Notes: a model not told the origin generated them from the sequence alone. Numbered from the stretch's first letter, positions 33,507 through 42,499 are shown. The stretch: 64,000 bases of DNA from Brachybacterium sp. FME24 (GCF_014897705.1 NZ_JABUXV010000002.1:248001-312000), one strand, 5' to 3'. Made by a program: numbers and translations.

Positions 33507-34520
33507 ATGACGAACACCCCCGGTGACGCGGCCAGCGTCTGGACCGGTCGGCACGACGGTCACGGCCCCGAGCACGCCCGCTGGCACCGGAGCGTGCAGG
33601 TGGTGGACACCCATGAGCTCTCCGCAGGCGGCGACCCGGATCCCGCCGCGCCGCACGTCGCACTGCTGGGGTTCCGCTCCGAGGAGGGCGTGCGCCGCAA
33701 CCGCGGCCGGGTCGGCGCGGCCCACGGACCGGCTGCACTGCGCCGGGCCCTCGCCCCCCTGGCCCTGCACGGTCCGCTCGCCCTCGGTGAGGTGGAGCTG
33801 CACGATCTGGGCGACGCCGAGACGCTCGGCGTGGACCTCGAGGGCGGGCAGGCCAGCGCCGCCGCGCTCACCACGGCGGCCCTGGACCGGGCAGGGTCGC
33901 GACTGACGGTGGTGCTCGGCGGCGGCCACGAGACCGCCTGGTCCTCGTACATCGGCCTGGCCGACTCCGGGATCGGCCCGACCGCAGGCCGGCGATGGGG
34001 CGTGCTGAACCTCGATGCCCACTTCGACCTGCGCGAGGAGCCGCGCCCCACGTCCGGCACGCCCTTCGCGCAGATGGCCGTCGCCGAGCAGGCGGCTGGT
34101 CGTCAGCTGCAGTACGCGGTGCTGGGGATCGCAGAGCCGTCGAACACCGGCGCCCTGTTCGCGCGGGCGCTGGAGCTCAGCGTGCGCTGGTGGACCGATG
34201 AGCAGTGCCTGGCCGCAGGGGTCGATGGGATCCGTCGCTTCGTCGAGGAGTTCACCGCTGACCTGGATGTGCTCTACCTGACCATCGACCTCGACGTGCT
34301 GCCCGCCGCCACCGCGCCCGGGGTCTCGGCGCCAGCGGCCTACGGGGTCCCGCTCCCCCTCATCGCGGCCGCGGTACGGGCTGCGGCGGGCAGCGGCAAA
34401 CTGGCCCTGCTCGACGTGGTCGAGCTGAACCCGAGCCTCGACATCGATGGCCGCACCGCGCGCTCCGCCGCCCGGCTGATCGACGATGCGGTGCGTCTGG
34501 TGGGAGCCATAGGCGCCTGA
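33507..34520 (+). CDS. hutG: Formimidoylglutamase
   Basis: A 337-residue ureohydrolase-fold enzyme that splits N-formimidoyl-L-glutamate to glutamate and formamide. The binuclear Mn2+ ligands are visible: His141 in GGGHETAW, Asp170/His172/Asp174 in LDAHFDLR, and Asp261/Asp263 in TIDLDVLP. With hutH, hutU and hutI it completes the pathway to glutamate. It is divergent from the IclR regulator. GAGGAG precedes the ATG. Confidence 0.94.
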   Translation: MTNTPGDAASVWTGRHDGHGPEHARWHRSVQVVDTHELSAGGDPDPAAPHVALLGFRSEEGVRRNRGRVGAAHGPAALRRALAPLALHGPLALGEVELHDLGDAETLGVDLEGGQASAAALTTAALDRAGSRLTVVLGGGHETAWSSYIGLADSGIGPTAGRRWGVLNLDAHFDLREEPRPTSGTPFAQMAVAEQAAGRQLQYAVLGIAEPSNTGALFARALELSVRWWTDEQCLAAGVDGIRRFVEEFTADLDVLYLTIDLDVLPAATAPGVSAPAAYGVPLPLIAAAVRAAAGSGKLALLDVVELNPSLDIDGRTARSAARLIDDAVRLVGAIGA

Positions 34521-34548
34521 GCGACCCGGTGACGCCGGGGAAGAACGG

Positions 34549-35571
34549 CTACTGCAGGCGCACGAAGGAGCGCAGCTCCGCGTCGTGCTCGTGGGCCTCG
34601 ACGAAGCCGAGCGACTCGTAGAAGGCCCGCTGGCCGGGTTCCGCGTCGGTGAGCAGCACATGCTGACGCACCTCGGCGAAGGGGGCGAAGGCGGCCTCGA
34701 CCAGGCGTCTTCCGATGCCGGCGCGGTGTGCGTCGGGCCGCACCAGGACGTCCTGGAGGTAGGCGATGGTGGCGTCGTCACCGATCACGCGGGCAAGGCC
34801 CAGCAGCTCCCCCTCGCGGCGGGCCGTGACCACCCGAGCGCTGCCGGCCAGCGAGCGCTCCAGCGTGTGCGGCTCAGCAGTGTACGTGGACCACCCGACC
34901 GCGTCGTAGAGGTCCAGGACCTCCTGCATCGCCGGCACCTCGCTGCCGATCACGAGTTCCCCCGGCGCGGGCCTCGGGGCAGGCTCCTGCGGGCGCCAGC
35001 GCTCGTGGACCAGCTGGAAGAGGCGGCAATCGGCCCACTTCCCGCCGAGCCGCAGGTACGACGGGGCCAGGCCGTACTCGGCGAACCCGCAGTGCTCGAG
35101 CACGCGCGCCGAGGCGTCGTTGCCCACCTGCACCTCGGCCTGCAACCGGTGCAGGCCGAGACCTCCGAAGGCCACCGCGATCGCGGCCCGGACCGCCTGC
35201 GTGGCGATGCCGCGGCCGGCCTCGTCATGGTCGACCCAGTAGCCCAGCGACGCCGATTCGGCGGCGCCGCGGGTGATGCCCGCGATGTTCAGACGACCGA
35301 CGAGGCGGCTGGCGCCGTCCTCCTCGAGCCGGATCGCGAGCGGGAGGCTGCGGCCGGTCTCGCGATCGGCGACGGCCTGGGCGATCGCGGTGCGCTGCCC
35401 GGCCTCGGTGAACCAGGCCTCCTCGCGGGCGGGAGCACCGACCAGCAGCTGCTCGCGGTTGCGGAGCTCGAGCTCGAGCAGCGCCGGGGCGTCGCCCGGG
35501 CCGAGGAGAGTCAGCGTGACCTGGTCGGGACGTACCGGACGCACGGAGCGCGGCGACAGGGAGGCTGGCAT
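34549..35571 (-). CDS. Tandem GNAT acetyltransferase (RimJ-like plus GNAT)
   Basis: A 340-residue protein with two acetyltransferase domains. Residues about 15-195 are RimJ/RimL-like (SLGYWVDHDEAGRGIATQAVRAAI, then NDASARVLEHCGFAEYGLAPSYLRL). Residues about 205-340 form a second GNAT with the acetyl-CoA loop VRPDAHRAGIGRRLVEAAF and QRAFYESLGFVE. Such fusions may modify two sites or use one inactive domain. Both acetyl-CoA loops look intact. The acceptor is unknown. It converges on hutG with a 28-bp gap. Confidence 0.87.
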   Translation of the reverse strand: MPASLSPRSVRPVRPDQVTLTLLGPGDAPALLELELRNREQLLVGAPAREEAWFTEAGQRTAIAQAVADRETGRSLPLAIRLEEDGASRLVGRLNIAGITRGAAESASLGYWVDHDEAGRGIATQAVRAAIAVAFGGLGLHRLQAEVQVGNDASARVLEHCGFAEYGLAPSYLRLGGKWADCRLFQLVHERWRPQEPAPRPAPGELVIGSEVPAMQEVLDLYDAVGWSTYTAEPHTLERSLAGSARVVTARREGELLGLARVIGDDATIAYLQDVLVRPDAHRAGIGRRLVEAAFAPFAEVRQHVLLTDAEPGQRAFYESLGFVEAHEHDAELRSFVRLQ

Positions 35572-35700
35572 ACCGCTCAGTATCCGGTACGACCGTCGAT
35601 TGTCAGCAACAGGGTGCGGGAATCGCAGGAGGTCGCGTCTGTCCTCTCCAGGAGGCGCGCACGATGCGGCGGAGGTGACCGGGGACGTGCGCCGCCCGCG

Positions 35701-36621
35701 TCACAGGAGCGTCTGGGCGAGGGTCACGGCCGCCACGCCCCCGAGGAGCACGGAGAACAACAGCGTCAGGGTCGAGGCGCGGGCTTTCGCCGAGAGCGGC
35801 CCGCCGAGGATGCCGCCGACGGCGGATCCGGCCGCGAAGGTCAGCGTGACCGTCCAGTCGACCTGCACGTCGGTCCCGATCCGGGCCAGCAGGCTCGCGG
35901 CAGTCGCGATCACCATGACCAGCAGACTGGTTCCGGAGGCGCGGCGCATCGCCAGGCCCAGGGCGATCACCAGCATCGGCACCACGATGAACCCGCCGCC
36001 CACCCCGAAGAACCCGGTGAGGAACCCGGTGATGGTCGCGGCGCCGATCACCAGCGGCAGACGCGGCGAGGCGGGCGCCACAGGCGCCGTCGGCAGCTCG
36101 GGCTCGCCATGGTGGCGGTGGATCCCGTCGGCCGATTCGACCGTGTCGGGACCGGGCTGGTCCAGCACCGGGTCGTCGTGGACCGCCACCGGCTCTCCGC
36201 ACTCGTGCTCGGCCCGTGATCCGTGCGCAGCCGCCTCGGCCCGCTCCTCCCGGCGGGTGCGCAGTGCGCGGCGCAGCATCGCGGCCGCGACGCCGACCAG
36301 CATGACGCCGAACAGGGTCAGGAGGATCTGCGACGGGACCAGGGCGGAGAGCCGGGAACCTGCCACCGCGCCGAGCACCGTGATGGCGGCGAACACGAGA
36401 CCGCTGCGCCACTCCACGTTCCCGTGGCGGGCGTGGTGCGGGAGGCTGACCAGTGCGGTGATCAGGACGATGATCAGGCTCGACGCGGTCGCGGAGTGCG
36501 CCGGCATGCCGAGCAGGAAGACCAGCACGGGCACGGCGAGGATGCCCCCACCTGCGCCGAGCGCCCCGACCACGATCCCCACGCCGACGCCGACGCCGAT
36601 CGCGAGCAGGACGAGCTCCAT
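35701..36621 (-). CDS. TauE/SafE-family sulfite/anion exporter
   Basis: A 306-residue membrane protein. Two repeats of four helices each open with a Gly-rich segment (GALGAGGGILAVPVLVF and GFFGVGGGFIVVPMLV), the TauE/SafE hallmark. A hydrophilic linker of about 60 residues (130-190), rich in His and acidic residues (ADGIHRHHGEPE), separates them, longer than usual and a possible metal-sensing loop. GAGGAG precedes the ATG. Substrates in the family are sulfite, sulfonates or other oxyanions. Confidence 0.88.
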   Translation of the reverse strand: MELVLLAIGVGVGVGIVVGALGAGGGILAVPVLVFLLGMPAHSATASSLIIVLITALVSLPHHARHGNVEWRSGLVFAAITVLGAVAGSRLSALVPSQILLTLFGVMLVGVAAAMLRRALRTRREERAEAAAHGSRAEHECGEPVAVHDDPVLDQPGPDTVESADGIHRHHGEPELPTAPVAPASPRLPLVIGAATITGFLTGFFGVGGGFIVVPMLVIALGLAMRRASGTSLLVMVIATAASLLARIGTDVQVDWTVTLTFAAGSAVGGILGGPLSAKARASTLTLLFSVLLGGVAAVTLAQTLL

Positions 36622-36759
36622 GGGCGGACTCCTCGAGTCGGGTGGCAGGGCAGGACGATCCCCAAAGTACTCGCTCCCGCCCAGCCGACGGGACACGCCA
36701 CCCCCGCGCTGCACCGCGGGGGCCGAGTAGGATCGGTTCTCCCCAGCACAGGAGTCGAT

Positions 36760-37920
36760 ATGGCCCCCGGACACCCCGACCATCCTCTGGCACTGCTGGA
36801 TCCGGCCTCCCCTGCGATGGGCGAACGGCTGGTCGAGGCCTGGCGCACCGGCGCCCTCGTCCTTCCCCTGCGGGACGGCGCCTCCCCCGTGCGCCTGCCC
36901 GGCCTGCACAAGTCGGTGCTGCCGTCGTCGCTGTCCGGCCGGGCGCGGGTGTCCCTCGCCGGCGTCGGCGAGCGCTTCGCCGCCTGGCGGGTGATCCCCC
37001 AGGAGAACGCCCCGGTCATCGTGCGCATCCCGCACGTCGCGCCGACCGAACTGCATCAGGACCTCGCCCACGAGATCGCCGCTCTGACCCTGGCCCCCGC
37101 CGAGGTGGGCCCGGAGCCGATCGCCTTCCACGACGACCCCGACACCAGCCCCATCGGACATCCCTACGTCGTGACCAGCGAGGTCCCCGGTACCGCGGCG
37201 GCGCCGACGGTCTGGACGGACCAGCACCTCGATCTCCATGCCGTCCGCCTCGCGCACCTGCACTCGGTCCCTGCCCCGGGGCGCGGACCGGTCACCCTCG
37301 GCTCGAATCCCTGGGCCGCCGTTCCCCGCGGCGAGCAGTCCCTGCTGAGGGAGGTGGAGGAGGAGGTCCGAGCCTGGCGCGCCCGCTCCGGCCGCGTGAT
37401 CGCGCAGTACGAGCTCGAGCCCTTCCTGGAGGCGATGCTCACCCGCGTCGCGGGCGTCGAACAGGACGTGGCCCGCCTGGACGGATTCGTCCTGGCCCAT
37501 GGCGACCTGTGCGCCACGAACATCATGTGGGATCACGGTCCCGTGGGCACCGTGGACTCGAGGGACGTCGCCGCCGTGGACTACATCGACTTCGAGTGGG
37601 CGCAGGGCGACGACCCCGCCCGCGACCTCGCGATCATCGGGGGCGCCGTGCACGGTGGGCCCTGGTACGTCCCGCTGGTCGAGGAGCAGGTGAGGGCGTT
37701 CGTCGAGGCGTACGTGCGCTCGCGCATGGAGTACGGGGAGGTTCCGGCATCGGTCTCCGACACCGCCGGCCTGCGCGACCGGATGCGGGCGTGGACCGCG
37801 TACGAGCGCACGGCGATGCTCGTGCACGTCGCCTCCCGCGCCTCGATCCGGTCGGCGCACCGCAAGGTGCTGCCGGTGCTGCGGGGCACCCTGGCCGCGG
37901 AGTTCGCTCTGCCCGGCTGA
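36760..37920 (+). CDS. APH-type phosphotransferase
   Basis: A 386-residue kinase of the aminoglycoside phosphotransferase/choline kinase fold. The catalytic loop is VLAHGDLCATNIMWD (HGDxxxxN) and the metal motif is YIDFEWAQGDDPARDLA. The N-terminal lobe has APVIVRIPHV with the ATP Arg/Lys strand. AGGAG precedes the ATG, and the upstream open frame is antisense to the TauE/SafE gene. The substrate is not predictable. A fructosamine-kinase-like relative follows 81 bp downstream, so the pair may be co-expressed. Confidence 0.83.
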   Translation: MAPGHPDHPLALLDPASPAMGERLVEAWRTGALVLPLRDGASPVRLPGLHKSVLPSSLSGRARVSLAGVGERFAAWRVIPQENAPVIVRIPHVAPTELHQDLAHEIAALTLAPAEVGPEPIAFHDDPDTSPIGHPYVVTSEVPGTAAAPTVWTDQHLDLHAVRLAHLHSVPAPGRGPVTLGSNPWAAVPRGEQSLLREVEEEVRAWRARSGRVIAQYELEPFLEAMLTRVAGVEQDVARLDGFVLAHGDLCATNIMWDHGPVGTVDSRDVAAVDYIDFEWAQGDDPARDLAIIGGAVHGGPWYVPLVEEQVRAFVEAYVRSRMEYGEVPASVSDTAGLRDRMRAWTAYERTAMLVHVASRASIRSAHRKVLPVLRGTLAAEFALPG

Positions 37921-38001
37921 GCGGCCCCTGCGAGCCTGGTACGGCACAGTCACCGGCTCAGAGATGGCGCCTTCCTGGGTCCATCCCTTTACGGTGGGGT
38001 C

Positions 38002-38790
38002 ATGAGTGACTTCGTGAAGACCAGTCCCAGCGCCCCCAAGGGGTACTTCGCCGCAGAAGCCGCCGGCCTGCGCTGGCTGGCGCAGCCACAGGTGGTCCCC
38101 GTGGTGCCCGTGATCGACGAGTCCAAGGACTCCCTGAGCCTGGCCCGGCTGGAGACGGTGGAGCCGTCGGCCGACGCCGCACGGGAGTTCGGCCGCCGGT
38201 TGGCGAGGCTGCATGACGCCGGCGCCCCGGGCTTCGGCTGGACGCCGGCCGACGAGGCCTGGTTCGGCCCGCTCGAGAACCCCTTCGAGGTCGCGAACAC
38301 CTCCCACGAGGACTTCCTCGACTTCTGGGCCGACGATCGGCTGCGCCCGCTGGCGGACCGCGTCACCCGCGCCCTCGGCGCCGACGGCCATGACCGGGTC
38401 GACGAGGCGATCGACGTGATCACCGACGGCGCCTTCGACGGGATCAGCGGGCAGGGCCGCGAAGAGCCTGCCCGGGTCCACGGCGACCTGTGGTCCGGGA
38501 ACCTGATGTGGACGCCGCAGGGAGCGACCCTCATCGATCCGGCCGCCCACGGCGGGCACCGGCTCGAGGACCTCGCGATGCTCTCCCTGTTCGGGGCTCC
38601 CTTCCTCGACGAGATCTTCGAGGGGTACGAGGTGGAGCACCCGATGCCGGGTGACTGGCAGCAGGACCTGCCCGCTCACCTGTTCTTCGGTCTGCTCGCC
38701 CACGTGCACCTGTTCGGCGAGGCGTACGTCGACCAGTCCATCGCCACGGCGGAATCGATCATCACCCGCGCGGACCAGTTGGGGTACTGA
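38002..38790 (+). CDS. Fructosamine-3-kinase family protein
   Basis: A 262-residue kinase. VHGDLWSGNLMW (catalytic loop) and LIDPAAHGGHRLEDLAMLSLF (metal motif plus family signature) match fructosamine/ketosamine-3-kinases, which phosphorylate sugar-amine adducts so that the sugar falls off glycated proteins. KTSPSAPKGYFAAEAAGLRWL matches the N-lobe. The last 29 bp overlap the 3' end of the opposing AraC-family gene. Confidence 0.9.
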   Translation: MSDFVKTSPSAPKGYFAAEAAGLRWLAQPQVVPVVPVIDESKDSLSLARLETVEPSADAAREFGRRLARLHDAGAPGFGWTPADEAWFGPLENPFEVANTSHEDFLDFWADDRLRPLADRVTRALGADGHDRVDEAIDVITDGAFDGISGQGREEPARVHGDLWSGNLMWTPQGATLIDPAAHGGHRLEDLAMLSLFGAPFLDEIFEGYEVEHPMPGDWQQDLPAHLFFGLLAHVHLFGEAYVDQSIATAESIITRADQLGY

Positions 38791-39628
38791 CCGCGGCGCG
38801 GCCCGGACCATCGGCCTCATCCCGCCAGCGCTGGGCGAACTCCCTCGGCGTCAGCCCCGTCGAGGTGCGGAAGTCGCGGGCGAAGTGGGCCTGGTCCGCG
38901 TAGCCGAGCCGGGCGGCGAGATCGGCGAGGGACTCACGTCCACGCAGGCCACCGGCGGCCTCGTGGAGGCGCCGACGACGGATCAGCCATGCCGGGGAGA
39001 GCCCGAGACGCCTCGCGGTCAGTCGTTGGAGGGCGCGCTCCCCGATGTCGAAGCGTTCGCAGAGCTGGGTCACCGTCAGCAGCTCGAGATCCGCTTCGAT
39101 CTCCTCGACCAGCGCGTTGACCAGCAGGTCCTCTTCGTCCAGTACGCCGAGCTCGGACACCCTCCGCTCGACGAGCGCGCAGCAGCGGGCATGGACGTCA
39201 GGATCCTGCGGAGCCACGACCATCAGCGCGTGCACCTCGGCGCTCAGCCCTGCGAGGGTCGCCACCGCCTCGAGGTCGCACCAGGTGCCGGTCAGCTCGC
39301 GCACCGAGCGGCCCAGCAGTGCCGCCCCCGCGGCGGGCGCGAACATCGTCCCGAAAGCCCATGACCTCCCCTCGAGCACGGTCCTCGACAGTCCCGGGTT
39401 CGGGCCGACGAACCGGGAATAGGCGGGCGTGGTGACCGCGAGGCATACCGGGTACTGCAGGACCTTCTGCTCGGCGGCCTGCCCCTCCGGCACGTCCCAC
39501 ACCGGGATCCAGTAGCGACGGATCCATCCCCGCAGTGGGTCCGAGGGCTGCCTGCGGGCGATGGCGTGCGTGCGATCGGCGGGGTCGCGCAGGTGCGCCC
39601 GCTCGATGTGGTCCGGCTGCGGTGCCAT
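38762..39628 (-). CDS. AraC-family transcriptional regulator
   Basis: A 288-residue protein. The C-terminal double HTH (about residues 180-275) has LTVTQLCERFDIGERALQRLTARRLG and ESLADLAARLGYADQAHFARDFRTSTGLTPREFAQRW. The N-terminal ligand domain (DUF6597-like, LRGWIRRYWIPVWDV) is of the type found in actinobacterial AraC proteins. It is divergent from the TIGR03086 gene with a 105-bp gap and may control it. Its 3' end overlaps the fructosamine kinase gene by 29 bp. Confidence 0.9.
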   Translation of the reverse strand: MAPQPDHIERAHLRDPADRTHAIARRQPSDPLRGWIRRYWIPVWDVPEGQAAEQKVLQYPVCLAVTTPAYSRFVGPNPGLSRTVLEGRSWAFGTMFAPAAGAALLGRSVRELTGTWCDLEAVATLAGLSAEVHALMVVAPQDPDVHARCCALVERRVSELGVLDEEDLLVNALVEEIEADLELLTVTQLCERFDIGERALQRLTARRLGLSPAWLIRRRRLHEAAGGLRGRESLADLAARLGYADQAHFARDFRTSTGLTPREFAQRWRDEADGPGRAAVSTPTGPRG

Positions 39629-39733
39629 GGGATGAGGGTAGCCGTGTCGGGAATGTTCAAGACGGCCGCCTCCCTCTCCCCCTAGCGTCGACCTGCGTGG
39701 TGGGAACAGCCCGCCCCCCGACGAGGAGACGAC

Positions 39734-40300
39734 ATGAGCACACGAGCACGCACGAGCACCACCCCTGATTCCGTCCTCACCACCTGGCAGGAACGCTCAG
39801 CCCCCTTCACCGCCACGGTGCAGGCCGTGGACGACTGGGAAGCACCCAGTCCGTGCGAGGGCTGGACCGCCCGGGACGTGCTCGAGCACGTCTGCCGGAC
39901 GCAGCGCGACTTCTTCGCACAGCGCGGCCTCGAGCTGTCGGACCTCAGCGGGGCGGAACCGGCGCAGACCTGGGCGGCACATCACCGCGAGGTCAGCGGT
40001 CTGCTCGGGGACCCTGACGTCGCGCAGCGTGCCTTCGACGGGGCCTTCGGGCCGACGACCGTGGGCGCGACGATGATCGACTTCTACGGCTTCGACCTGA
40101 TCGTGCACCGCTGGGACCTCGCCCGGTCGCAGGGCCTGGATGCCCGGCTCACGCCGCAGGAGCTCGCGCTGATCGATGCCGCCGTGGACGGCTGGGGCGA
40201 GCACGCCTACGCACCGGGGATCTTCGCCGGTGCCCTGCCGACCTCGCCGGGGGTCGACGAGCAGACGCGAGTGCTCGCCCGCACCGGCCGCCGCGGCTGA
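39734..40300 (+). CDS. TIGR03086-family DinB-like metal-binding protein
   Basis: A 188-residue protein of the mycothiol-dependent maleylpyruvate isomerase/DinB superfamily. Signatures are SPCEGWTARDVLEHVCRTQRDFF (first helix with metal His) and DFYGFDLIVHRWDLARSQG (the HxWD motif). These proteins are thought to use mycothiol and a metal in transfer or isomerisation reactions. The start follows GAGGAGACGAC. It is divergent from the AraC regulator. Confidence 0.87.
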   Translation: MSTRARTSTTPDSVLTTWQERSAPFTATVQAVDDWEAPSPCEGWTARDVLEHVCRTQRDFFAQRGLELSDLSGAEPAQTWAAHHREVSGLLGDPDVAQRAFDGAFGPTTVGATMIDFYGFDLIVHRWDLARSQGLDARLTPQELALIDAAVDGWGEHAYAPGIFAGALPTSPGVDEQTRVLARTGRRG

Positions 40301-40347
40301 GCCGGCGCCCGGCCACCGCCATCACTCTCTCCCTCACCCCAGGCAGA

Positions 40348-40399
40348 ACGCTGATGCGCGCTCCACGTCCACAGAGGGAAGCACAGCGCGCATCAGCGT
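40348..40399. terminator. Hairpin between convergent genes
   Basis: Arms of 14 bp (ACGCTGATGCGCGC and its exact complement) are separated by a 24-nt loop. They lie between the TIGR03086 gene and the 3' end of the AztD-like gene, with no clear T-run. Probably a bidirectional terminator. Confidence 0.6.
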
Positions 40400-40433
40400 C
40401 AGGAGAGGATCGGGTGGGTGCTAGGGATGAGGG

Positions 40434-41831
40434 TCAGTGGTCGTGGCCCTCGTGCTCGCCGCCGCCATCGCTCGCGTCGTCGTGGTCATGGGATTCCTCG
40501 TCGCTCGCACCCGGGGTGATCTCGTACTCGCCGGAGGCGGTACCGGTGGCCACCTGGATCTCGTGCGGGACCACGGGCAGGTCGAGCTCGCGGTAGACCT
40601 CGCCGCTCGCGACGTCGACCATCGTGAGCTTCTGCGCCTCGGGGTCGACCACGAAGGCGGTGCCGTCGGCCACGGCCATCATCGGGCCTGCCTCCTGCCA
40701 GTTGTCCGGCTCGGTCCACTCACCGGTCACCGGGACCTCGTGGAGGATCTCGCCGCTCTCGGGGTCCAGGATGTTCAGCTCGCCGTCGGCGGTGAGGACG
40801 AGCGCCTCACCGTCGGGTCCACGGTCCAGGGAGCGGAACCAGTACTCGGAGCCGAGGTCGACGATCTGCTGGGTGTCGTCGAGGGTGTTGATCAGGGCGA
40901 TCGAGGTGGGTCGCTCGATGCCGCCGGCCGGATCGGCTTCGACCTTGTTGTCGGCCAGCACGATCGGGGAGTCCTCGTGACCCTTCTGGTTGCCGGAGCG
41001 CTGGTAGTCGCCCTCGATGGCGACCTTGTGGAACTCGCCGTCCCGGTAGATCACGGAGCCGTTCTCGCAGCCCAGGCTGACGACGTCGCCGGATTCGGTG
41101 GGCTGGGCGGAGGCCTCGCCGTGCACTCCCGGGCAGTCGTCGGTCTCGGCGGTGACGTTGCCGTCGGCGTCCAGGACCTGCACGGTGTCGCGCTCGTCCT
41201 CGGTGCCCTGGGTGACGAGCAGGCCACCATCGGACAGCGGCACTGCGACGCCATGATGCGGGGCATCGGTGCTGGTCTCCTCGAGGGTCCCGAGGTCACC
41301 GTCCGCCAGCGCGGTGGGATCGATCAGGGTGATGTCACCGGTGCCGTCCGCGAACAGGGCGGTGCGGTCCCCGTGAGGGACCACGTGCCCGGGCATGGGG
41401 GCCTCGATGGACAGATCGGTGAGCGCGGGGCTCTGGACGTAGTAGTGGAAGTGGTCTCCATGGCCCTGCGCGAGCAGGCCCGTGTCGTACATCGTGATCG
41501 CGTCGGAGGCGCTGACGGCGACGTGGCGCCCGTCCCCGGCCGGGTTCAACCGCACGTAGCCCTCGACATCGGAGCTGTCGACGGTGCTGCCGTCGGCGGA
41601 GTCGATCGTGGTCACGCCGCCCTCGTGGGCGAGGACGATGCGCGGGGAGAGGGCGGCCACCTCGGCGCGGTCCGAGGCCGGGGCCGCGTCGCCGCCGCCG
41701 TCGGATGCCGCTGCGTCGGACCCGCCCTCGCCGCCTCCGGTCGGGCCGCCGCAGGCGGACAGTGCGAGCACACCCGCGCCGAGGAGTGCGACAGCTCGCC
41801 GCTTCATGACAATGCTTCTCATCTGAATCAT
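40434..41831 (-). CDS. AztD-like zinc metallochaperone lipoprotein
   Basis: A 465-residue exported protein. The signal peptide ends in a lipobox (VLALSACGG), a low-complexity acidic linker follows, then a beta-propeller domain. HGDHFHYYV matches the zinc-site loop of AztD, the extracytoplasmic zinc chaperone that feeds an AztC binding protein. A His/Asp-rich tail (SHDHDDASDGGGEHEGHDH) adds metal ligands. TATCGT 7 nt before the first ATG supports a leaderless start there, with MKRRAVALL at 41807 as the alternative. A Zur-type box overlaps the promoter. No aztABC genes are adjacent. Confidence 0.85.
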   Translation of the reverse strand: MIQMRSIVMKRRAVALLGAGVLALSACGGPTGGGEGGSDAAASDGGGDAAPASDRAEVAALSPRIVLAHEGGVTTIDSADGSTVDSSDVEGYVRLNPAGDGRHVAVSASDAITMYDTGLLAQGHGDHFHYYVQSPALTDLSIEAPMPGHVVPHGDRTALFADGTGDITLIDPTALADGDLGTLEETSTDAPHHGVAVPLSDGGLLVTQGTEDERDTVQVLDADGNVTAETDDCPGVHGEASAQPTESGDVVSLGCENGSVIYRDGEFHKVAIEGDYQRSGNQKGHEDSPIVLADNKVEADPAGGIERPTSIALINTLDDTQQIVDLGSEYWFRSLDRGPDGEALVLTADGELNILDPESGEILHEVPVTGEWTEPDNWQEAGPMMAVADGTAFVVDPEAQKLTMVDVASGEVYRELDLPVVPHEIQVATGTASGEYEITPGASDEESHDHDDASDGGGEHEGHDH

Positions 41832-41851
41832 GGAAGGAACGATAGCAGTTC

Positions 41852-41868
41852 CTGAGAACCGTTCTCAG
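41852..41868. promoter_or_regulatory. Zur-type box upstream of the AztD-like gene
   Basis: CTGAGAA-CCG-TTCTCAG is a perfect 7-3-7 palindrome. The actinobacterial Zur consensus is of the form TGAnAAnnnTTnTCA. It covers the expected -35 position of a promoter whose -10 (TATCGT on the minus strand, 41839-41844) sits beside the start codon, which fits zinc-dependent repression. Confidence 0.65.
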
Positions 41869-41983
41869 CCGCGGTGCGGTGCCCTGAGTCACATCATCGA
41901 CAGTTATGCTGACGTCGGCGACGGGGGTCGCCTGCAGGGGGTTCGCACGAGTAGCACAGCAGGGGAAGCACGGGGGAGCCGAC

Positions 41984-42499
41984 ATGGGACGACATGAGGC
42001 GGTGACGCTCCGGGGAGGACCTGGAGGACGCCGTCGCGGGCGACCCCCGCCACGGCGCCTGGTCGTGGCATCCGCCGCGGTCCTGACGCTGACCGGCTGC
42101 TATCTGCTGGATCCGGAACTGCTCGCCGAGGGCACGGACGAGGCGTCGATCGAGGTCGGCGACACCATCCAGGTGGACCTCGGACAGTGGTCTCCGAGCG
42201 TGGGCGACACCTGGGGCGCCGTCCCCGTGGCGGAGGGCGACGCCGCGGACCACGGCGCCGTCGACGACGGCACGGTCCGGGCCCACGTGGTCCAGGGCAG
42301 CGAGGTGTTCGGTGTGCGCGAGCGTCGGGACGGGCCCGAGGCGGGCGGCAGCTCCCCTCACGCCGTGGAGCTCACGGGCGTCGCACCCGGTACCTCGACG
42401 GTGCGGATCGTGCACTGCTACCGCGCAAAGATCGCGGAGGACTGCGACCAGGGCCCCCGCGACATCGAGCCGATCGAGATCACCGTGACGGTCACCTGA
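41984..42499 (+). CDS. Small secreted lipoprotein of unknown function
   Basis: A 171-residue protein. The basic N terminus and hydrophobic core end in the lipobox LTLTGC. The mature part is a probable beta-sandwich (IEVGDTIQVDLGQWSPSVGDTW, then VAPGTSTVRIVHCYRAKIAEDC), with two Cys that could form a disulfide. GGGGGAGCCGAC precedes the chosen ATG. An upstream in-frame ATG at 41906 overlaps a -10-like TTATGCT. It is divergent from the AztD-like gene and 115 bp from the Zur box. The VGDxW...PGTSxV pattern recalls inhibitor I42 or Ig-like folds, but weakly. Confidence 0.65.
   Translation: MGRHEAVTLRGGPGGRRRGRPPPRRLVVASAAVLTLTGCYLLDPELLAEGTDEASIEVGDTIQVDLGQWSPSVGDTWGAVPVAEGDAADHGAVDDGTVRAHVVQGSEVFGVRERRDGPEAGGSSPHAVELTGVAPGTSTVRIVHCYRAKIAEDCDQGPRDIEPIEITVTVT

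Noticed and set aside
36622..38820. Long N-terminal extension of the TauE/SafE frame
   Set aside because: It is antisense to two kinase genes. The ATG with GAGGAG at 36621 begins the first membrane helix.
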